From JAPYWM01 sp964489015 (lineage in GTDB: Bacteria; Bacteroidota; Bacteroidia; SpSt-205), in NCBI GenBank assembly GCA_964489015.1, contig CAZAXD010000013.1, forward strand, positions 1 through 53,061: a stretch of 53,061 nucleotides of DNA. The letters are read 5' to 3'. Below are positions 24,036 through 32,821 of this stretch, piece after piece (the stretch's first letter is position 1; every line of letters starts with the position of its first letter). The notes under the pieces were generated by a model that ran no database searches, had not been told where the DNA came from, and was given only the letters and a program-made list of their open reading frames with translations. Position numbers and translations under genes: made by a program.

Positions 24036-26291
24036 ATGCGACACCTCTACCTGGGCTTGCTTTTCCTGGTTTTGTGGGGACAGCAACGTTATGAATATGC
24101 AGGTGAATATCCAGTCCCCTTGCACAAAGAGCAGATAGACGAGATTCCTGAGGTTTTCTGCGGCTTTGACAGCTACGAACGCCTTTTGATACAAGAAGAT
24201 CCGCAACTGCTATCCCGTCAGCGGCTCCTGGAGCAGAGCGCTAGTCCCCTGCTAGGCGCTTTTCGCACAGAGCCAACTTGTACCCCCAGTCGCTATGTCA
24301 TCCCCGTTGTTTTTCATGTGATTTACTCGGGTAGCAGCGATAGTATTAGCTACGAGCGGATCTGGGGCCAAGTGCAGCGCTTATTTGAGGACCTTCGCCG
24401 AGTTCCAGAGACTATCGGTTATGCGAGCTCCGGGGCCGATACAGAAATCGAACTTTCCCTAGCCACGAAAGACCCAAATGGCAATCCAACCACAGGGGTC
24501 GTATACTGGCGGTACGACCAGCCTCCACTAAACTGGTCGAGCCCTACCTTTTGTCGGGAAACGCAAGACCTCAGCATGAAAACCGCCACTGCCTGGGACC
24601 GCACCAAGTACCTCAACATTTGGATTGTACCTCGCCTTTGTGTAGTCCCTACAGGCCAAACTTCCTGTAACCCTAGTAACTGTGGAGGGGTAGCAGGCTA
24701 TGCGTATTATCCTTCTAGCAGCATTGATAGATACGGCGCTGTGATCGGAGCCCAGTACTTCTGGGGCTCAACCACAGGGGGCGGTCGTAGTAGCCGCACC
24801 ACCGTGCATGAAGTAGGTCATAATCTCAATTTGGCCCATCCCTTTCAGAGTAGCTGTGGCACTACAAACTGCAACTCCTCGGGTGATGGCGTCTGTGATA
24901 CCCCCCCTACTTACGAAAACAACTTCTCTGTACGCCGCCAAAATACCTGCGCCAATGACAATCCGGACCGGCCAGACAATCCCCGCAATATCATGGACTA
25001 TGTGTCCGATGCTGACATGACGCATTTTACAGCCGGTCAGCGTGCCCGCGCCTGGGCCGCTATCAATGGCACCTCGAGCCGCTTGTATCCCCTCACCCAG
25101 ACGAGTAATCAACAACTTACGGGTACCGGCCCCTATGGGCTCGTCAAAGCCTATTTCGCTGCTTACCCCCGAGTCGCTTGTGTGGGCCAACCGGTTCAGT
25201 TCTATAGCTATAGCTACGGTATGCCCTCGATTTATAACTGGGACTTTGGCGGCGGCACGTCGTCCAATCCCACCAGCAGCTGTCCTACCGTGACCTTCTC
25301 GGCTCCAGGCACTTATACCATCAAACTGGTGGTTGAAAACCTGTCTGGCCGCCGCGATACCCTGATAAAGACCAACTACATTACTGTTCATGATACGAGC
25401 CTGCAAGTACCCTACCGAGAGGGCTTTGAAGGTTCCTCCTTCCCGCCTCAGTTTAGCTACGTAGACAACCCGGATGCTGCCCGGAGCGGCATGACTTGGG
25501 AGCAGTTTCGAAGCACCACCACCCCGCGGGGGGCGTTTGGCGGCTCTGCTACTTCTATGCGGTTGCGGTTTTTCTCCTATAGCCATTATCGCGAGAAGGA
25601 CAGCTGGATTACTCCGAATGTCACCATCCCTACGCTATCCAGTAATACCCAGGCCTTTGCCCGCTTTAGCTACGCTTATGCCTGTCTAGAGTACGAAAAC
25701 ACCTCTACTACGCCCCAGTCGTACCTACTGGACTACGTAGATACCCTGCGGGTGTTTGTCTCAACAGATTGCGGCGCCAGCTGGACCCTGCTCTGGGAGG
25801 AAGCCGGCCGCGATCTATCCACCCTAGCAAGCGGCTGCATTAGTGTTTCCGGCAGCATTAGCTCCTCTCATCAATTCCTTCCTAGCGCCACGCAGTGGGA
25901 TAGCGTAACCTTAGACCTATCCGCTTACAGCGGCCAAACTGTCAAATTGCGATTTGAAGGCGTCTCCGGCTGGGGAAATAATCTGTATCTCGATGATATC
26001 CGAATCGATACAACCTCCGCTATTACCTCCAGCCTCTCTGATCCCTCTTCCATCCGCATGGAGGCTCAGCTAACGCCTGAGCAGCTCACGCTTAGCGTAA
26101 ATAAAGACTTGGCTTCCACGCATTTAGCGCTTTATACGGTGAGTGGACAGCTCGTCTGGCAGTCGGGACCGATGCCGTTCCAGGCTGGGACCCACAAGTG
26201 GACTTTAGGACAGCCGCTCTCCTACGGCCTTTATATTCTCCGATGCGAGACACCTACGGGCTCCAAGGCTTTCAAACTCCTGCTCCCTTGA
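24036..26291 (+). CDS. Second secreted M43-type metalloprotease with PKD and T9SS sorting domains
   Basis: 751 residues from ATG 24036 (MRHLYLGLLFLVLWGQ is the signal peptide; the longer frame from 23925 runs through the upstream gene). It is a tandem paralogue of the preceding protein: both share GNPTTGVVYWRYDQPPL, RRQNTC and the domain order catalytic, PKD, jelly-roll, sorting domain. A pro-region of about 70 residues precedes the catalytic part. The zinc site is HEVGHNLNLAH, with Asn where metzincins normally have Gly; the Met-turn NIMDYVSDADMTHF is intact. The T9SS domain ends LSYGLYILRCETPTGSKAF. It is probably secreted through the type IX system. Confidence 0.92.
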   Translation: MRHLYLGLLFLVLWGQQRYEYAGEYPVPLHKEQIDEIPEVFCGFDSYERLLIQEDPQLLSRQRLLEQSASPLLGAFRTEPTCTPSRYVIPVVFHVIYSGSSDSISYERIWGQVQRLFEDLRRVPETIGYASSGADTEIELSLATKDPNGNPTTGVVYWRYDQPPLNWSSPTFCRETQDLSMKTATAWDRTKYLNIWIVPRLCVVPTGQTSCNPSNCGGVAGYAYYPSSSIDRYGAVIGAQYFWGSTTGGGRSSRTTVHEVGHNLNLAHPFQSSCGTTNCNSSGDGVCDTPPTYENNFSVRRQNTCANDNPDRPDNPRNIMDYVSDADMTHFTAGQRARAWAAINGTSSRLYPLTQTSNQQLTGTGPYGLVKAYFAAYPRVACVGQPVQFYSYSYGMPSIYNWDFGGGTSSNPTSSCPTVTFSAPGTYTIKLVVENLSGRRDTLIKTNYITVHDTSLQVPYREGFEGSSFPPQFSYVDNPDAARSGMTWEQFRSTTTPRGAFGGSATSMRLRFFSYSHYREKDSWITPNVTIPTLSSNTQAFARFSYAYACLEYENTSTTPQSYLLDYVDTLRVFVSTDCGASWTLLWEEAGRDLSTLASGCISVSGSISSSHQFLPSATQWDSVTLDLSAYSGQTVKLRFEGVSGWGNNLYLDDIRIDTTSAITSSLSDPSSIRMEAQLTPEQLTLSVNKDLASTHLALYTVSGQLVWQSGPMPFQAGTHKWTLGQPLSYGLYILRCETPTGSKAFKLLLP

Positions 26292-26869
26292 GTTATCCGC
26301 GGTGGCTCTTAGCCCCGCTATCGCTCTACTGGCCGCCTCGGATCGCTCATACTTTTTATCTAACTATCGATGATGGCCCTCATTCCGAGGGCCTTTCTTT
26401 ATTACTCCCACTTCTGGCTCAATACGAGGCGCGAGCTACCTTCTTTTGGTTAGCTAGGCCGGAGGCTGCGCTTTGGCTCCCAAAACTTCGGGCGGGTGGT
26501 CACACCTTAGGTCTTCATGGACTTAGCCACGTGAGTCCTTGGCGCCAGCGTCGCCAGCGGTGGCGAGAGGAGGTACAGACAGCATGGAATCTTTTATCGC
26601 AGCTCTGGGGAAGGTCTATACCCTACTACCGTCCACCTTATGGGCACTATCGCAGACTCCCGCCGACCCTCCCGCTAAAGACGGTGCTGTGGGACCACCT
26701 CCCCCCCGACTATCGGGTGCAGGCCGGCTGGAGTAAGGCAGTCCTTCGACGACTCAAGGCCGGCGACGTGGTGGTCCTGCATGAAAGGCCAGAGCCCGCC
26801 CTCCCCGAGTGGGAAGCGCTACTAGCCGGAGCCCAAAGTCTAGGCTTACAGGCGGTAGCCCTACCTTAG
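26243..26869 (+). CDS. Polysaccharide deacetylase (NodB-type, carbohydrate esterase 4)
   Basis: About 208 residues from ATG 26243; a TTG at 26288 is also possible and would leave only a four-base overlap with the protease stop. NodB motifs appear in order: FYLTIDDGPHSEG (catalytic Asp pair), LHGLSHVSPWR (metal His residues), YYRPPYGHYR (motif 3), TVLWDHLPPDYR and GDVVVLHERPEP (motif 5 His). CE4 enzymes remove N-acetyl groups from peptidoglycan or other amino-sugar polymers. No signal peptide is clear, so location and substrate are open. Its stop overlaps the stop of the convergent transglycosylase gene. Confidence 0.9.
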   Translation: MRDTYGLQGFQTPAPLSYPRWLLAPLSLYWPPRIAHTFYLTIDDGPHSEGLSLLLPLLAQYEARATFFWLARPEAALWLPKLRAGGHTLGLHGLSHVSPWRQRRQRWREEVQTAWNLLSQLWGRSIPYYRPPYGHYRRLPPTLPLKTVLWDHLPPDYRVQAGWSKAVLRRLKAGDVVVLHERPEPALPEWEALLAGAQSLGLQAVALP

Positions 26870-28266
26870 CGTCGACGACGCCCCCGCTTGGCCGGTAAGG
26901 ATAATTCCACCTCAGCGGGAGAGGGAACCGCCGGGGGACAGAGAGAATCTATCTGGAGCTGAGTCTGCCGGCGCGGCGACAGGAATACCAACGGAATAAA
27001 CACCGGAAAATTAGACCAGGTCTGGGCAGCCTCACGATAGACCTGCCACATCTCCAGCACGTCTAGGTCCGCTTGGACATATAGGCAGATCTTGAGGCGC
27101 ATACCAGGATAAACCCGATACGCCCAGAGTTGATTCCAGCGTATGATTTGATAAGGCGATAACTCGTAGCGACGGGCTATGGTGTAGAGGTTTTCACCAG
27201 GTCGGACAGTGTGCCAGAAATAACCGCGTCGGCTTGTAGTACTCGTTACAGCACCGACGGGCATAAGCGTAAGAGCCCCCTCGACCAGGCGATTGCGCAC
27301 CTGAGCTACCTCATAGGCAGCCACGGCCGGTACTCGCAGCGTATAACCGGCTGGGATCAGGTCTGACCGCAGTTCAGCATTGTAAAACCGAAGCCAGCTG
27401 AGCGGGACCTGGGCCTGCTTCGCTACCAGAGATAAGCGGGACCGGATCGGAAAGTGAACGGTGTCCGTCTCACGCGGGATATCAGGGTAAATCGGCTGAA
27501 TGCCGTGTAGCGGTGCATAGTTCATGACATAACAAGCTGCCACAAAGGCAGGTACATAGCCTCGCGTCTCCACAGGAAGCAGGGGAGCTATCTCCCAGTA
27601 ATCTTTTCGCCCACCAGCCATCTTAATCGCGCGTAAAACGCGCCCCTGCCCACAATTATAGGCTGCTATGACCAGGAGCCAATCCCCAAAAATTTGATAA
27701 GCATTTCGCAGATAACGCGCAGCGGCGTGGGTAGCTTTCTCTAGGTCATAGCGCTCATCTATCTGTCGATTGACTTGTAAGCCGTATAAGCGTCCAGTAG
27801 AGGGTATAAACTGCCAGATCCCAGCGGCAGCCATGGGCGAAAGCGCTTCGGGCATGAGCGCACTTTCGATAATAGGCAAGTACTTGAGCTCAGGCGGAAG
27901 ACCGTAAGAACGCAAAATACGTTCGATCGTAGGCAGATAATAGTCTTCTAGCCCGAGCAGCCGCCCCACTAATGCGGGCTGCTGAAAAAGGTACATGCGG
28001 ATATACTGGAGCGTAACAGCATTGAGGGGCAGGGGAATAGTCGCTTGAAGCGCTTGCAGGCGCTCTTCATACACCTCGGGCTCCACATCCAGGACCTGCA
28101 CAGCTGTATCCTGAGCAGCTAGCCCCCCCTCCCGTTCCCAAGCCAGGTAAGCGCGCATAAGGCTATCAAGCTCACTAAATCGATACTGATGCAGGGTGCC
28201 CTGGGCCAAGGCTAAACCCAGAAACCAAGCACTAAACCCCCAGATCCGCCAAACCATAAGCCGCAT
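26866..28266 (-). CDS. Membrane-bound lytic transglycosylase with LysM domain (MltD-like)
   Basis: 466 residues from ATG 28266 (MRLMVWRIWGFSAWFLGLAL is the signal peptide; ATG 28287 adds seven residues). The SLT domain has the catalytic Glu in LPIIESALMPEALSPMAAAG, then GIWQFIPSTGRLYGL, and AAYNCGQGRVLRAI. A C-terminal LysM module reads WHTVRPGENLYTIARRYELS with IIRWNQLWAYRVYPGMRLKI. The protein ends in a basic tail (PAKRGRRRR). It should cleave peptidoglycan glycan strands in the periplasm. It begins 35 bases inside gatA; a gatA-transglycosylase neighbourhood fits other Bacteroidota as I recall. Confidence 0.93.
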   Translation of the reverse strand: MRLMVWRIWGFSAWFLGLALAQGTLHQYRFSELDSLMRAYLAWEREGGLAAQDTAVQVLDVEPEVYEERLQALQATIPLPLNAVTLQYIRMYLFQQPALVGRLLGLEDYYLPTIERILRSYGLPPELKYLPIIESALMPEALSPMAAAGIWQFIPSTGRLYGLQVNRQIDERYDLEKATHAAARYLRNAYQIFGDWLLVIAAYNCGQGRVLRAIKMAGGRKDYWEIAPLLPVETRGYVPAFVAACYVMNYAPLHGIQPIYPDIPRETDTVHFPIRSRLSLVAKQAQVPLSWLRFYNAELRSDLIPAGYTLRVPAVAAYEVAQVRNRLVEGALTLMPVGAVTSTTSRRGYFWHTVRPGENLYTIARRYELSPYQIIRWNQLWAYRVYPGMRLKICLYVQADLDVLEMWQVYREAAQTWSNFPVFIPLVFLSPRRQTQLQIDSLCPPAVPSPAEVELSLPAKRGRRRR

Positions 28267-29632
28267 TGAATAGCCGATTTTCTGCAAAGAGAGGGCCCAT
28301 GAGCTGGAGACCTACCGGCCATGCACCGCTTTCAGCGCGAAGAGGTACCTGCAGGGCAGGGTGACCCGTTAAATTCGCATAAACCGTCAGCAGGTCAGAC
28401 AGGTACATCTGAATCGGATCCGCGGTCTTTTCGCCCAGGCGGAAAGGTGGCGTGGCACTAGTCGGCAAAAGCAGAACGTCATACGTAGGCCATAGCTGCT
28501 CCGTAAAATCGTACAAAAGCCGCCGAACCCGCTGAGCACGACCGTAATAAGCTTCGTAATAACCTGCCGATAAAACAAAGGTGCCTAGCAAGATTCGACG
28601 CTTGACCTCTAGTCCAAAGCCCTGGCTACGACTTTTGGCATAGAGATCAGTCAAACTTTGGGCGTTAGGTGCGCGATAGCCATACCGAACGCCATCGTAG
28701 CGAGCAAGGTTAGACGAGGCCTCAGCGGTCGTGAGAATGTAGTACGTGGGGACGAGGTAGTCCCAGTATGGAAAATCGACGCGCACGACGGTGCAGCCGG
28801 CTGCTTGAAGGCGGCTTTCCACTCGGTTTAGGGCCTCTGTGACGGTGGGATGCAAGCCTTGAGGCGCTAAAATAGCCCATCGACGAGGCATCTCACTGCG
28901 TGCGAAAGGTTCTACGGGCCAGGCGCTTGTCGTCGCATCCTGCGAATCCCAGCCTGCCATCACCAGGTAGGTCGCGATAAGCGCCTCTAACGAAGCGGCG
29001 ATAGGCCCGATTTGATCAAACGATGAAGCATACGCAATGAGCCCATACCGGGAGAGACGCCCATAAGTCGGCTTTAGCCCGTAAAGCCCGCAAAAGGCAG
29101 CTGGCTGCCGAATCGACCCCCCCGTGTCGCTTCCCAATGCCATATCACAAAAGCTAGCGGCCACACTAGCCGCAGAACCTCCAGAAGACCCACCAGGCAC
29201 CCGGTCTGGGAAGAGCGGATTGCGCACAGGCCCATAAGCCGAATTTTCATTAGAGGACCCCATGGCAAACTCGTCACAGTTGGCCCGGCCGATGCAGATC
29301 GCCCCGGCCGCCTCCAAGCGTGCCACAGTCGTCGCACTGTAAGGCGAGACAAAGCCCTCTAGAATCCGGGAAGCTGCACCAGCCCGGTGATTCGCATAAC
29401 AGATGTTATCCTTATGCACATAAAGCAGCCCTGCTAAAGGCAAAGCTTGGCCTTGGGTCAGGCGTGCCTCCAGCACTTCCGCCTTTGCACGGGCCTCTGC
29501 TTCATACACCTCAAGGAGAGCGTTTAGGTGGGCGTTTTGCGCCGAGATGCGAGCCAGAGCAGCTTCTACAGCGGCGCGTGGGGATCGCGTGCGCCAATAG
29601 GCCGCTTCTACGAGGCTACTACTAACGTTCAT
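28232..29632 (-). CDS. gatA: Aspartyl/glutamyl-tRNA amidotransferase subunit A
   Basis: 466 residues, close to the family norm. It belongs to the amidase signature family with a Lys-cisSer-Ser triad: the Lys in LLYVHKDNICY, the GGSSGGSAASVAA loop holding the cis-Ser, and the nucleophile Ser in GSDTGGSIRQPAAF. YGLKPTYGRLSRYGLIAYAS follows, typical of GatA rather than general amidases. With GatB and GatC (not in this window) it converts Glu-tRNA(Gln) or Asp-tRNA(Asn) to the amide. It overlaps tatA by four bases. Confidence 0.95.
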   Translation of the reverse strand: MNVSSSLVEAAYWRTRSPRAAVEAALARISAQNAHLNALLEVYEAEARAKAEVLEARLTQGQALPLAGLLYVHKDNICYANHRAGAASRILEGFVSPYSATTVARLEAAGAICIGRANCDEFAMGSSNENSAYGPVRNPLFPDRVPGGSSGGSAASVAASFCDMALGSDTGGSIRQPAAFCGLYGLKPTYGRLSRYGLIAYASSFDQIGPIAASLEALIATYLVMAGWDSQDATTSAWPVEPFARSEMPRRWAILAPQGLHPTVTEALNRVESRLQAAGCTVVRVDFPYWDYLVPTYYILTTAEASSNLARYDGVRYGYRAPNAQSLTDLYAKSRSQGFGLEVKRRILLGTFVLSAGYYEAYYGRAQRVRRLLYDFTEQLWPTYDVLLLPTSATPPFRLGEKTADPIQMYLSDLLTVYANLTGHPALQVPLRAESGAWPVGLQLMGPLFAENRLFNAAYGLADLGV

Positions 29633-29826
29633 CCATCCAGCGTTTTTTCGGGGTGTTTGGGCGGTTCTTCGAGGCTAGAGCCCCGTCGACCCGCCCGCAA
29701 GGCTTCCTGAAATTCTCGAATGCTATTCCCCAGGCCCCTGGCAAACTCCGGAAGCTTTTTGCCCCCAAAAAGGAGTAACACTACCCCAAAAATGAGGGCA
29801 AGCTCCCACGGCCCTAATCCAAACAT
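29629..29826 (-). CDS. tatA: Sec-independent protein translocase TatA/TatE subunit
   Basis: 65 residues from ATG 29826; the longer open frame to 29901 reads through the promoter region. MFGLGPWELALIFGVVLLLF is the single N-terminal membrane helix. It is followed by the FGGKKLPEFARGLGNSI hinge and amphipathic helix, diagnostic of TatA/E. A charged tail (RRGSSLEEPPKHPEKT) is cytoplasmic. It forms part of the twin-arginine pore; no tatC is in the window. The promoter element TACCTTTG ends exactly four bases before the ATG, and gatA begins in its last four bases. Confidence 0.95.
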   Translation of the reverse strand: MFGLGPWELALIFGVVLLLFGGKKLPEFARGLGNSIREFQEALRAGRRGSSLEEPPKHPEKTLDG

Positions 29827-29830
29827 AAGA

Positions 29831-29838
29831 CAAAGGTA
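29831..29838 (-). promoter_or_regulatory. -7 promoter element TACCTTTG for tatA-gatA
   Basis: Exact TAnnTTTG, then TCTT, then ATG at 29826. It lies one base from the divergent nspC element, so its upstream contacts must fall inside nspC. Confidence 0.68.
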
Positions 29839-29839
29839 C

Positions 29840-29847
29840 GAATTTTG
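29840..29847 (+). promoter_or_regulatory. -7-like element GAATTTTG for nspC
   Basis: One mismatch (first base) to TAnnTTTG, then GCGC, then ATG at 29852. Confidence 0.45.
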
Positions 29848-29851
29848 GCGC

Positions 29852-30970
29852 ATGTATCCGCTTCCAGCTTTTATTATTGAGCGACCGCGCGTACGTAGCA
29901 ATCTGGCCCTCCTTCAAAGGCTACAAGCAGAAACGGGTATTGAGATTCTCTTTGCGCTAAAAGGTTTTGCGTTGCCGGCGCTTATGGGCGACATTCGTCA
30001 GGCTCTCAAGGGTGTGGCGGCTAGTTCTCTCCATGAGGCGCGCTTTGGCTATGACTACTTTCGGCAGCCGGTGCACTTTTATGCGCCGGCCATTCGCCCT
30101 GAAGACGTACCAGCCCTCATCCCCCTCGTCGGAAAATGGGTTTTCAATAGCCTATCTGAATACCAGCGCTACTACCCCCTCCTGCCGCGAGACATCGCCT
30201 TAGGATTACGCGTCAATCCCCATTACGGACATGCCAGCGCAGCGATCTACAATCCGGGCCGACCCGGGAGCCGCTTAGGAGTCCCCCCCACCGCGGAGCC
30301 GCTTCCCGCCTCGATTAGTGGCCTTCATGTGCACACGCTTTGTGAAGCCAGCGCAGAGGCCTTTCAGGCACTAGTGGAGGCCCTGATACAGCACTTCACC
30401 CCGTGGCTTCGCCAGGTTCGTTGGCTCAACCTCGGCGGTGGGCATTTGGTGACTTGTCCGGGCTACGATTTAGAGCGCTTTAGAGAAGTCATCACGTCCC
30501 TGCGCCGACGATTTCCTAACCTTGAAACCATTTACATAGAGCCTTCGGCGGCTGTGGTCTGGGAAGCAGGCACCTTAGCTGCCCGCGTCCTCGACATTCA
30601 CCAAGCCGATGAACGCACCTGGGCCATGCTAGATGTCTCGTTTACGGCCCACATGCCCGATACGCTAGAAATGCCCTACAAGCCCATCATTCGAGAGGCT
30701 CTACCAGAGCCAGACCCGGCTTACCCCACCTACTGGATGGGGGGCGCCACCTGCCTGGCTGGAGACGAGATGGGGCCTTATAGCTTCGCTGAGCCCCTCA
30801 AACCGGGGGATATTCTGCACTTCCATGACATGGCCCATTACACCTTTGTCAAAACGACTTACTTCAACGGCGTACCGCACCCGGCCCTCGTCGTGGCAGA
30901 GGAGGGGGGAGTCTACGTGGTCAAAACCTACACGTATGCGGACTACCACCAGCGCATTAGCGCGTTATGA
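29852..30970 (+). CDS. nspC: Carboxynorspermidine/carboxyspermidine decarboxylase
   Basis: 372 residues from ATG 29852, matching the usual length; the longer frame from 29720 runs through tatA. It is a PLP-dependent fold-III decarboxylase. The PLP Lys is in ILFALKGFALPALM, the substrate/cofactor loop in LNLGGGHLVTCPGYD, and the C-terminal catalytic Cys region in WMGGATCLAGDEMG. FHDMAHYTFVKTTYFNG is also characteristic. It makes norspermidine or spermidine by the alternative polyamine route common in Bacteroidota. The partner dehydrogenase is not in this window. The gene overlaps the convergent pseudo-dihydroorotase gene by 14 bases. Confidence 0.95.
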   Translation: MYPLPAFIIERPRVRSNLALLQRLQAETGIEILFALKGFALPALMGDIRQALKGVAASSLHEARFGYDYFRQPVHFYAPAIRPEDVPALIPLVGKWVFNSLSEYQRYYPLLPRDIALGLRVNPHYGHASAAIYNPGRPGSRLGVPPTAEPLPASISGLHVHTLCEASAEAFQALVEALIQHFTPWLRQVRWLNLGGGHLVTCPGYDLERFREVITSLRRRFPNLETIYIEPSAAVVWEAGTLAARVLDIHQADERTWAMLDVSFTAHMPDTLEMPYKPIIREALPEPDPAYPTYWMGGATCLAGDEMGPYSFAEPLKPGDILHFHDMAHYTFVKTTYFNGVPHPALVVAEEGGVYVVKTYTYADYHQRISAL

Positions 30971-32114
30971 GGACGTCTATCACCTCATAGACCTTCTGCA
31001 AACCGGGCCAAGGGGTCGCTTGGGGTGCCGGTAAGGACCGAAATAACGTATGCCGTAGCGGCTGCCCCTGCGCTAAGCGCGGCAATGGTAGACCCAAAAG
31101 CCGCCTCGGCCTTAGGGCGAGAATCTCAATCGCTAAAGTAAGTGTGTAACGACGAGTAGCCTCAGACAAAAAGAGAACTGGCCCCTCTGGTAATAGCTGC
31201 AGGCCAGCCATGGCTTCTTCCCAGGGGTGGGCTTTTTCCTCTGGGGGTACCAGCTGGTGATAAGAAGCAACTAGTCGTATTTGGCCTTGCGCAAGGCCCG
31301 CCCATAATGCCTCGACGTCTGATGCGGTGCGGAGGGGCGGATGCACTTTCCACCGGGGATTATACGTCAAGGTTTGAGCCATTGAAAACAATAAATAAGG
31401 CAACCCGGTGTAAACGGACTGGTTTTCGCGGGCGGCTACTTGGAGGCCTGCTCGGGTGGTCAAGGGGCCCAGCCAGACTTCGCCGCCATAGAGCCGCACC
31501 AGTTCGGCTAGCGCTTGTATGGCCACGGTTTCCGCCAGAGGTGGCGTACCACGCCAGCCGGAGAGCGCTAGCTCGGGGCCCCAGCCTACGCCTTCCTCGC
31601 CACTTAGCGCTTCCCACCAGGGCAAGACAAAAACGGGCTGCCCCACATGACGCAAATACGGCAGCACTTCCGCAAGTGCGCGCCAGGGAATGGTTTGACC
31701 AGGTGGTAAAGTCCATCCCCAAGCGCCCTGCGCTCGCAGACTTTCTAGGGCGCTGACTCGATCTTGCTGCCAAAAGCTGGCCAGTAGATACAAGGCGATG
31801 GCGGCATGCTGAGCCTCAGCCTGCAGTTGGCCCAGCATCTCGGGATCGCTCCAGCCCAGGGCCCCACTTACGATGGCATCCGTATAACCGGCCTCTCGAA
31901 GCGCCGCCGCCAAATCCGATAAGGATTGGCCACGCGGATCCTGAGGCCATCGCGTCCAGCTTAGGCCATCTACCCAGCCTGGCGATAGATACAGATCAGT
32001 TTCGGCTTCTACCGACTGGATAGCTGTAACAAGACCATCCTGGAGCAGTAGCCGAACCGTCTTCCCGTGCCAGGGGGAGAGCGGTTCTATGATTTGGAGA
32101 GGTCCGAGCTCCAC
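30957..32114 (-). CDS. Dihydroorotase-like protein lacking metal-binding residues
   Basis: 385 residues from GTG 32114 (GTG 32120 adds two). The overall pattern follows the dihydroorotase family: PGWVDGLSWTRWPQDPRG where PGFxDxHxHxREPG is expected, NPRWKVHPPLRTASDVEAL for the conserved NPPLR motif, and VASYHQLVPPEEKAHPWEEA for SDHxPHxxxEK. The HxH zinc ligands and the catalytic Asp context are gone, and WLGPLTTRAGL replaces AHxST. It is therefore unlikely to be an active zinc dihydroorotase. It may be a structural partner of aspartate transcarbamoylase, as pseudo-dihydroorotases are elsewhere; that is inference. It overlaps rsmA by 28 bases. Confidence 0.8.
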   Translation of the reverse strand: MELGPLQIIEPLSPWHGKTVRLLLQDGLVTAIQSVEAETDLYLSPGWVDGLSWTRWPQDPRGQSLSDLAAALREAGYTDAIVSGALGWSDPEMLGQLQAEAQHAAIALYLLASFWQQDRVSALESLRAQGAWGWTLPPGQTIPWRALAEVLPYLRHVGQPVFVLPWWEALSGEEGVGWGPELALSGWRGTPPLAETVAIQALAELVRLYGGEVWLGPLTTRAGLQVAARENQSVYTGLPYLLFSMAQTLTYNPRWKVHPPLRTASDVEALWAGLAQGQIRLVASYHQLVPPEEKAHPWEEAMAGLQLLPEGPVLFLSEATRRYTLTLAIEILALRPRRLLGLPLPRLAQGQPLRHTLFRSLPAPQATPWPGLQKVYEVIDVLITR

Positions 32115-32821
32115 CGCCACAAAGCTATAAACTCCTCCGGGCTAAGCTGATGCGGGCGAAGCTGCGCATAAGCCGGCGGGCAAGGCAGCCCCGCTGCGCG
32201 AAGGTTATTGCCTAAGGTCTTACGCGGCTGACGAAAGGCCTGCTTGACAAAAACCGCCCAAGGCGCCCAGGCGTCTAATGCTAAGAGAGGCTTGCGCTCC
32301 CATCGGATAACCTCGCTGTCTACCTTCGGCGGTGGCGAAAAAGCCCCCGGTCCAACCCGCAGTACCCGCTCCACCGCATATACCCCTTGAAATACGACCG
32401 ACAAACGACCATAAGCTGAGCTGCCCGGCTCCGCATAGAGGCGCTGGGCCACCTCCGCTTGTAGCATGAGCACCCCCCCACGCACCCAGACCCGATGCTC
32501 CAAGATACGAAATAGCACCGGCCCCGTAATACTGTACGGCAGATTACTCACTACATACCAAGGTATCGCTGGCCAAGGCCATGCCAGAATATCAGCCTCT
32601 ATCCATGTCGCCTCTGGAAAGCGGCTCTTCAAATGTGTCATACAGACCGGATCAATCTCTACGCCGACATAAGGCCATCCTCGAGCCAGCAGGGTCTCTG
32701 ACAAGATGCCGCGGCCAGGCCCAATCTCTAAAATCGTTTCGTTTAGCGCTAGCTGAGCGGCAGCGGCGATAGCCTGGGCTATCGACTGACTTCGCAGAAA
32801 ATGCTGGTCATAGCGCGGCAT
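32087..32821 (-). CDS. rsmA: 16S rRNA (adenine(1518)-N6/adenine(1519)-N6)-dimethyltransferase
   Basis: 244 residues from ATG 32821 (an upstream ATG at 32869 would extend into nuoC). MPRYDQHFLRSQSIAQAI is the typical KsgA N-terminus (GQHFL). The SAM-binding motif is ILEIGPGRGILSETLL, with VEIDPVC next, and the catalytic NLPYSI motif is in VVSNLPYSITGPVLFRIL. The C-terminal helical domain ends in the conserved RKTLGNNLRAAG segment. It dimethylates two adjacent adenosines in helix 45 of 16S rRNA. It overlaps nuoC by 14 bases and the pseudo-dihydroorotase gene by 28. Confidence 0.96.
   Translation of the reverse strand: MPRYDQHFLRSQSIAQAIAAAAQLALNETILEIGPGRGILSETLLARGWPYVGVEIDPVCMTHLKSRFPEATWIEADILAWPWPAIPWYVVSNLPYSITGPVLFRILEHRVWVRGGVLMLQAEVAQRLYAEPGSSAYGRLSVVFQGVYAVERVLRVGPGAFSPPPKVDSEVIRWERKPLLALDAWAPWAVFVKQAFRQPRKTLGNNLRAAGLPCPPAYAQLRPHQLSPEEFIALWRWSSDLSKS
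32120..32127 (-). promoter_or_regulatory. Possible -7 element TAGCTTTG for the dihydroorotase-like gene
   Basis: Exact TAnnTTTG, five bases before GTG 32114, but inside rsmA coding sequence, so coincidence is possible. Confidence 0.4.

Noticed and set aside
24768..25586. 272-codon open frame on the minus strand
   Set aside because: It lies fully antisense to the second metalloprotease, whose domains are clear. The antisense product has no recognisable fold and no promoter element.
31307..31773. Open frames of 137-149 codons on both strands
   Set aside because: Shadows of the dihydroorotase-like gene, which has a continuous family pattern in its own frame.
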